Assembly: GCF_030272615.1 (NCBI RefSeq)
Contig: NW_026728903.1
Span: 312,001-376,000 of the forward strand
DNA: 64,000 bases
From: Cryptomeria japonica
Taxonomy: Eukaryota; Streptophyta; Pinopsida; Cupressales; Cupressaceae
Direction: 5' to 3'
The notes under the pieces are model-generated. The model did no database searches, was not told where the DNA came from, and was given only the letters and a program-made list of their open reading frames with translations. The translations under genes and the position numbers were made by a program. Shown here one piece after another: positions 58,556-64,000 of the stretch. The number at the start of each line of letters is the position of its first letter. The stretch's first letter is position 1.

Positions 58556-58968
58556 TGTAGACATATAAAAATGACCATATTCCTAAATGAATATTTAATG
58601 TTCATTTAATTCTCATTCCTCTATTTTAGTTAAATCTAATTTAATTAAATCACCACATTCTTCTATTTAACTAAATAAATTATTCAATTTATTTATTTAA
58701 ATTTACTTAAGCCCTTTATATCATTTAATTGAATAAATTATTTTATTTACTTTTAATTAAATTTACATTTAATTAAATAGTTTACCCCAATTAAATAAAT
58801 CTAATTTATTTAAATCTCCAACTTGCAACCAAATTGAAATAAAGCAATTTATTTTAATTAATCCTTTATCCTCCACCCACTTGTATTTTCCTACAAATGC
58901 AAGTTGCACAACTATTTTAAATAAATAAATTATTTATTTAAAATCCTATTTATCCTACCCACTTGAAA

Positions 58969-59190
58969 CCTTTAATGGTTTCCTTTAAAGTCTTCAAACT
59001 TAATGGCTTCCTTCTAGAGTCTTCTTAAGCCTTTAATGGTTTCCCTTAAAGTCTTCAAACTTAATGGCTTCCTTCTAGAGTCTTCTTAAGCCTTTAATGG
59101 TTTTCCTTAAAGTCTTCAAACTTAATGGCTTCTTTCTAGAGTCTTCTTAAGCCTTTAATGGTTTCCCTCAAAGTCTTCAAGCATTTAAAG
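58969..59190 (+). repeat. 61 bp tandem repeat, about 3.5 copies, in the Tat-like LTR
   Basis: CCTTTAATGG starts at 58,969, 59,030, 59,091 and 59,152, a constant 61 bp period. Each unit continues with AAAGTCTTCAAACTTAATGG and TCTAGAGTCTTCTTAAG; the last copy is partial. Confidence 0.95.
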
Positions 59191-59942
59191 CTTTATCTTC
59201 CTTTTTCTCATGTAAATAAATTAAGATTTATTTGAATCCAAAATTCACATTCACATTTAAATAAATTAATATTTATTTAAATATTTATCCAAATGCAAAT
59301 TACACCATTTAATTGAAATAAATGATTTTATTTTAATTGAAAATCCCAAAATTCCTCCCACTTGCATTCTCCTACAAAATCCACTTGCATGCCTAAATCC
59401 CTTCTAGATTCTTCTAATTCCTTCTAATTAGCCTAATCCTATCCTAATCATTGTCACATTCTTAAATTAAAGGAAGTCACTTCTCAAAAACCTCCAAAGT
59501 CTTCAATAACCATTAAAGGCTTTATGTCTTCAAATGGTTAACCTCTAAAGTCTTCCAAACCATTGAAGGCTCTTACATTACCTTTTATGGTTAACTCACC
59601 TTTTACCTTTGGTAAGAGACTTTCCTCTAACTTAACCATCATTTTGACTCATGGGTCTCTTCAAATCATTTATTTCTTTGACTAAGGTAGCCATTTAACC
59701 CTTGTAAATTCATTTATCCCTTGGATAAAAGGAATATCCATTAACCTAACCCTAACCCAACCCCCTAGGGTAACCATCATGTCCCCTCAAGCATTTAATG
59801 CTTCCTACCTCTCCTCTCAGCCAATCTTATGTTGGCAATTGTCACCATTTCATTGGTGAAAATTGCAAACATGGATTGATAACTTTCAATCCTAACCCTT
59901 GATAACTCCTCCAATCTTGACCCTCCATTGCCCTATTTTGAC

Positions 59943-59950
59943 TATAAATA
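59943..59950 (+). promoter_or_regulatory. TATA box of the Tat-like LTR
   Basis: TATAAATA in the context TTTGACTATAAATAGAGCTC, about 1.39 kb into the LTR, is a strong plant core-promoter match. Confidence 0.65.
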
Positions 59951-60460
59951 GAGCTCTCCTTCCTCCATTTCAAAGATCATCCAAGCTTTTAGTATTTCAT
60001 TTATGCTCATTTTTATCAATACATCTAGTCTCTCTTTGCAATAGGAATTAATCTAATATAGCATTTTACAATATTTCCTTTATCATTAGCTTAATTAATT
60101 AACTAGTATATCATGTTAGGATAGTATCTATACTAACCTTGTCATGTTATAATCTAGTTTAGCTCATTTTTTGTAGAATCATGCATAAATAGGATGTACC
60201 ATATTAAAATCAATCTAAAGCATCCCTCGTTCTTGCATTAGTCATCCCTAAGTCACTTTGCTCAGTGATTTGAGAGCAAAGGCATTGTCTTGAGGGACCT
60301 TGTGAGATAGAGAACCATGGAACCTACCTTGGGAAGTTGAGTCATTCTTCATGACTCCATAACTTGCCCCAAGAAGTCTTGTGGGTGTGTGGACAAGCCT
60401 CTTTGAACTTCAATTTTCACATTTTAAGATTCATCAACCCACTTTCCCCGCATACATTTA

Positions 60461-60479
60461 TGACACCCACCATGGGGCC
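60461..60479 (+). promoter_or_regulatory. Primer-binding site region of the Tat-like element
   Basis: TGACACCCACCATGGGGCC follows the LTR by four bases. It matches the TGGCGCCCACCGTGGGGC phrase familiar at this position in plant Tat-lineage elements, except for three G-to-A changes. Confidence 0.65.
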
Positions 60480-60565
60480 CTACCCCACTAATCAAATCAT
60501 TTTTTAAATATAACTACTTTTGCAGGTACACGGGAAACAGGAATCGGCGCGTGGGGAACATCCGT

Positions 60566-60798
60566 TAGTGCATCTGGTCAACATTATCGTGCATTCAGCT
60601 CATTGTTTAGCACGTGGGACTCATTCCTTAGTGCGTACAGACTATCACTTAGCGCATTAACTTTATTAACATTTTATTGTAGGTCTCGGCGTGGGAAACA
60701 ACAGAGCAACGCATTCAAAAAATAGTTTAGCACATCGGGTCTGTCTGATAGCGCATCCCGGTTGTTTTCTATTGCGTACAGTCCTTTTTTTAGCACAT
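60566..60798 (+). repeat. 21 bp phased array 1 of the octamer TAGYRYRT
   Basis: Octamers close to TAGCGCAT start at 60,566, 60,587, 60,608, 60,629 and 60,650, then at 60,707, 60,728, 60,749, 60,770 and 60,791. Steps are exactly 21 within each run of five. The 13 bases between octamers are not conserved. One plus-strand frame (codon starts divisible by 3) stays open over most of it, with Ser-Ala or Ser-Thr at each octamer, so a decayed 7-residue protein repeat is possible. Confidence 0.85.
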
Positions 60799-62318
60799 CA
60801 CAGACATAAGGCACAAATTAAAATTGTAACCGAGTTTAAAGTTAGACTTGTTGAAGTCCACAAAAACCTGTATTTTTCTAATTACTATGGTGGGTATTTT
60901 TACAAGATTTCTAACATCTTATTGCAGGGAGGAGCTTAGTGTTATTTCTAGAACTCTAAATAGTTTAAATTTTTACTAACTTGTTTAAGTTAGTTAGAAT
61001 TTAAAGTCTTTTTAGTTCTTGTTAGATAAAATTGAACTCACCTTATTTGGGCTATAAAAAGAACCACAAAAACAATCTTTTTTTGCTTTTCTAGGAGAGA
61101 AATTTTCAATTGGGCTCTAAAAAGAACAAAACAATTTTTCCATTTTGCAAAGAAAAGGTGTTTAAAATGAACTTCACCATCCTTTGGTGCATAAAAGGAT
61201 CAATTTTAAATTTTTGTGAGGAAAAAGAACCACACTTTAATTTTTTTTCACAATTAAAGAGGGAAGATCTTCCCCTTTTGATCGATTTCTTTTGTTGACC
61301 AAACATCGAAGTTTTGCTTTGTTGACCAGGTTCTTTTCCTAGATTAGAAAATCATTGCTTTGAAGGGATAAAATAACACCATGTTTTTGTGGAGCAACAT
61401 CTCCATATAGATTTTAACAAATCATTGCAATAAAGAGTTAAAAAGAACACTTGTTTGCTTTGCTATGAAAGTGGAAGGAATATGCTCTCCCCTTAACTGG
61501 GTGATCAAAAATCTAGACAACTCTTACACTTTCAGTATTTATTGCATTAAATCCTTTAGCAGGCCTACCTTCCTGAGAGGTTGAAAAACTCTTAAAGCCA
61601 TTCTTTGGCTAGTGTGAAGGGAATGACCTAAGTGGGGAATGACTTTATCGCCAAGAGTTCCAACCCACTATAATCAAAAGTGGAGGTTGATGAAAGTCCC
61701 TTCAATGGTTTTTCTTAGTGATTAGCCTTCCCCCAGTATCCTTGAGATACATAAATCCTTTTTTCTAAAAGTTGGGAAGCCTCTCGAGGGAGTTTATCAC
61801 TGAAGACCAAACAGGAAGCTTGATTACAAACCTTAGAAATAGAAACTTTGAGCCGAGTCAGTAACCAAACATTTGTAATATCATAGTGCAAGGGTGGGGA
61901 AGAATCTGCCCCCAAGATCACTCACCATATATCTCCCAAGATAATTACTCAATTGTGAAGCAATTCACTTTGGGTTAATTTCTGGCAAAAGGCAAAAAAA
62001 TGGGCACCCCTTAGGGGGTGACATGGCTGGTTTAGCTAACGAAGTATCGAGACTAGTGGGCTATGGTATCACTTATGACCTTTGAATAAAGAGTCTTTTT
62101 GAAGTGTATTCTTTGTATCCAAACCTGTTGAAACATTGGGGATTTGAACACATCCTCATAGAACATACACTCATTATTTAGATTAAAGAAAAAATGGTTA
62201 CTTCTTTGGTGTTGTTTCTTCATTTGTTACTTCATAAAATCATCTATCATCACTGAAAAACTCAAAACAAAGTTCCAAAATTTGTAGAAGGCAACCAAGT
62301 CAAAATATCAGGACAGTT

Positions 62319-62682
62319 TAGTGCGTAAGAACAACTTCTTAGCATGTAGAAACCATCTTTTATCACATTCAACCTTCACATTAGCGCATTAAGTATTAAC
62401 AGTAGTGCTTTGAAGAAATCCAAAACTAGCAATTTTAAGTAACACATTTTGAAAATAGTTTGGCGCATTGAATCAATAGCTTAGCACATGGAGGTTAAAC
62501 CTTAGAGGGTAGGATTGAATAGTTAGCACTTTGGTGGCTCATATTAGTGCATAACATTTTGAACCAAGGCAAAATCAAAACAAACTAGATAGCATGTCAC
62601 AGGGGGGAGCTTAGCACATGGAGTCTTTTCTCTAGCACGTTGAGGACTTTCTATAGCGCATTTCATCTCTATCTTAGCGCGT
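62319..62682 (+). repeat. 21 bp phased array 2 of the octamer TAGYRYRT
   Basis: Octamers start at 62,319, 62,340, 62,361, 62,382 and 62,403; then 62,440, 62,461, 62,482, 62,503, 62,524 and 62,545; then 62,590, 62,612, 62,633, 62,654 and 62,675. All steps are 21 except one 22 and two gaps between runs. Variants include TAGTGCGT, TAGCATGT, TAGCACAT and TAGCGCGT. Stops occur in the frame that is most open in array 1. Confidence 0.88.
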
Positions 62683-63535
62683 AGCCAAAACCAAGAAAAC
62701 AGGGGGCAAAACATAGGCTATTTTTGAGAAATCTGAGAACAATTTAGGGAGATTTCCTTCCTCATCCTAAAATTCATCAAACAAAAAACCAAAACAGAGT
62801 ATCCAACGCTATTCTCAAAGCAAGTTTTTCGTCAAACAAAGTTGTCCAAAATATGAAAACTAGTCGCAAGATAAAAACGTCTCTCCTATCAAAATCAAGA
62901 AACCTCATCATAGGTATCAAATAGGTCCTTCAGTCATACAAATTTCTATCCCATAACACACTTGTTTTAAAAACTCCAGGTTGTCAAATTGAGTTTCCAT
63001 ATCGAGAAAGCTTGTATTTCATATCGTTTCACACACTTTGTCATGAGGGGGCATCTAAACCTTCACTTGATAAAGTAAAACTTAAGTTTCCAAAAACAAG
63101 ATAAACTAAATCCAAAACAAATCAAAGGAAACAATTGATCACTTGTGCATGATTAATCCTCATATTTTGAGAAGAAACAGTATTTATCATAACACTAAGT
63201 TGAGGAAACAACAACCTAGTTCTTTGAAACTTGCCAAAAGGAATAAATTTTTATACATCAATCGCCAACTCTTTAAATCTCATCGAATATTCCTTCATCA
63301 TATCCACTTGTATCTTCAAAACAAAACCAATGAATTTGACAAGTAACAATTAAGGAGTAGAGCATTCTGTCAAAAGTCAGCATTCAACCAACAAATAAAT
63401 TGTGGAGGAAAGATTAATCCAACATTCTTTCTCAAAGAGTGCATCACTTATAACATACCAAGGTTGCCACCACCAACCCCTGAATATTTCTAAATGCCCA
63501 CTATCACTCACTCTCAATGAAACAAACAAAGTGAA

Positions 63536-64000
63536 ATGCAACCTAGTATGAATCAAATATTTTCAAATCCTTTCGAGGGTCCAAATCTAGAAGACACCGA
63601 AATTTCTAAAGGACTCCTTCAAGAGTGTCAAGAAAGTTCTTCATTTCAAAAACTTGTGGAAAGACTCATAGAAAACGACAAAGAAAAATATATGCTCATG
63701 CTCACAAGAAAAGGAGTTAAACTTCCTAAGGACTTTGACACTGACATTTTTAGAACAAAGTCCCAACATTATGACTATCAAGAATGACAAAGAGAGGAGG
63801 AAGCACGTGACCTAGAACAAAACACACCAGAGAAAAATCTGCCAGAACATAATTTACCTGAGAAAAACATCCCAGAGCAAAACATACCATTTCACACACC
63901 ATTTCATTTTAGAACCAATAGAAGAGAAGAACTCTTCCCTCGAAAAATGAATGCACCCTTGGTTGCTCTTACACAGCAAATGCAAATGCTGCAAAGACAA
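63536..64000 (+). pseudogene. Gag N-terminus of the Tat-like element, open at the window edge
   Basis: ATG at 63,536 opens 83 codons with FQKLVERLIENDKEKYMLML and TRKGVKLPKD, a pattern I associate with gag N-termini of Tat-type plant elements. A TGA at 63,785-63,787 interrupts it. The frame then goes on with QREEEARDLEQNTPEKNLPE, where a short Pro-Glu-(His/Lys/Gln)-Asn unit is repeated four times, and FRTNRREELFPRKM, up to the last base. Identification is moderate because the capsid and later domains lie outside the window. Confidence 0.5.

Larger units (their letters stand above)
58556..60456 (+). mobile_element. 5' LTR of a plus-strand Tat-like Ty3/gypsy element
   Basis: It begins TGTAGACATATAAAAATG inside the gypsy RNase H and ends CGCATACA, followed by a PBS; 1,901 bp. 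A TATA box at 59,943-59,950 sets plus orientation. AT-rich TTTAATTAAAT tracts fill the first 400 bases, and a 61 bp tandem repeat lies at 58,969-59,190. The left flank CAGTG (58,551-58,555) should be one copy of the target duplication; the other lies beyond the window. Confidence 0.8.
60480..63535 (+). other. Long leader of the Tat-like element
   Basis: About 3 kb lies between the PBS and the gag start. Short open frames (60,691-60,939; 61,110-61,298; 63,143-63,346) show no recognised domain. Two acceptor-like TTTTGCAG/GTAC and TTATTGCAG/GG sites occur at about 60,525 and 60,928. The two 21 bp phased arrays listed separately are here. Ogre-type elements are known to carry long leaders or an extra ORF before gag; I see no clear ORF. 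Confidence 0.5.

Noticed and set aside
60566-62682. Regularly spaced short repeats with variable spacers, superficially CRISPR-like
   Set aside because: The conserved core is only 8 bases, spacers are 13 bases, the setting is a plant retroelement leader, and no cas genes exist here.
1-64000. tRNA, rRNA or other structured RNA genes
   Set aside because: No tRNA-like cloverleaf with A and B boxes or rRNA signature was seen on reading; the tRNA-like matches are only the primer-binding sites. A tRNAscan or Infernal run would settle it.

Overview
This window reads as intergenic DNA from a very large, repeat-filled plant nuclear genome, most likely a gymnosperm or conifer-like seed plant (an inference from style; nothing here fixes the species). 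No intact protein-coding host gene, tRNA, rRNA or CRISPR array was seen. Almost all recognisable content is retrotransposon: Ty1/copia and Ty3/gypsy LTR elements with initiator-Met or Tat-type primer-binding sites, L1-like LINE fragments, solo LTRs, and several low-copy or tandem repeat blocks. Nearly every reading frame carries premature stops or frameshifts, many explicable as C-to-T changes at Gln, Arg and Trp codons.

Left part (1-23,500): a LINE fragment on the minus strand (1-2,215) is split by a solo copia LTR with a perfect CCTCT target duplication. A long minus-strand reading frame of about 1,070 decayed codons (8,490 to 4,150) of a family I cannot name follows, split by a second solo LTR with target duplication CCCTC. 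Next come a second minus-strand LINE (10,455-8,520), a 4.8 kb gene-free stretch, a plus-strand LINE tail, a third copia-type LTR, another unrecognised degraded ORF (17,200-18,584), and a repeat-rich minus-strand unit (21,560-19,886). The last two carry the same 3' tail in opposite orientations.

Middle (23,500-28,000): a (CT)20 microsatellite, then about 4.2 kb of degenerate ~20 bp repeats built on CATATG. Their predominant strand switches near 25,670, so the whole could fold on itself.

Right part (28,000-64,000): a four-deep nest whose order can be read from exact target duplications. The oldest layer is a plus-strand Ty3/gypsy protease-RT-RNase H remnant (50,609-51,431 and 57,997-58,555). 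A minus-strand Tat-like gag-protease element (28,008-50,608) sits in its protease. Copia-1 (29,311-43,911; duplication ATAAG) sits inside the Tat-like element, and a chromodomain-bearing chromovirus (30,560-38,439; duplication GTTTC) sits inside Copia-1. Copia-2 (51,432-57,991; duplication AGTTT) splits the old gypsy RT just before its YLDD motif. A plus-strand Tat-like element begins at 58,556 inside the old RNase H and runs off the right edge; its leader holds two arrays of an 8-base motif locked to a 21 bp register.

The elements do not work together as a pathway. They are independent parasites layered by successive insertion, most now immobile. The items least explained by known families are the 1,070-codon frame, the 21 bp phased arrays, the CATATG fold-back array and the gag-protease-only element with repeated SPK-type protein units.
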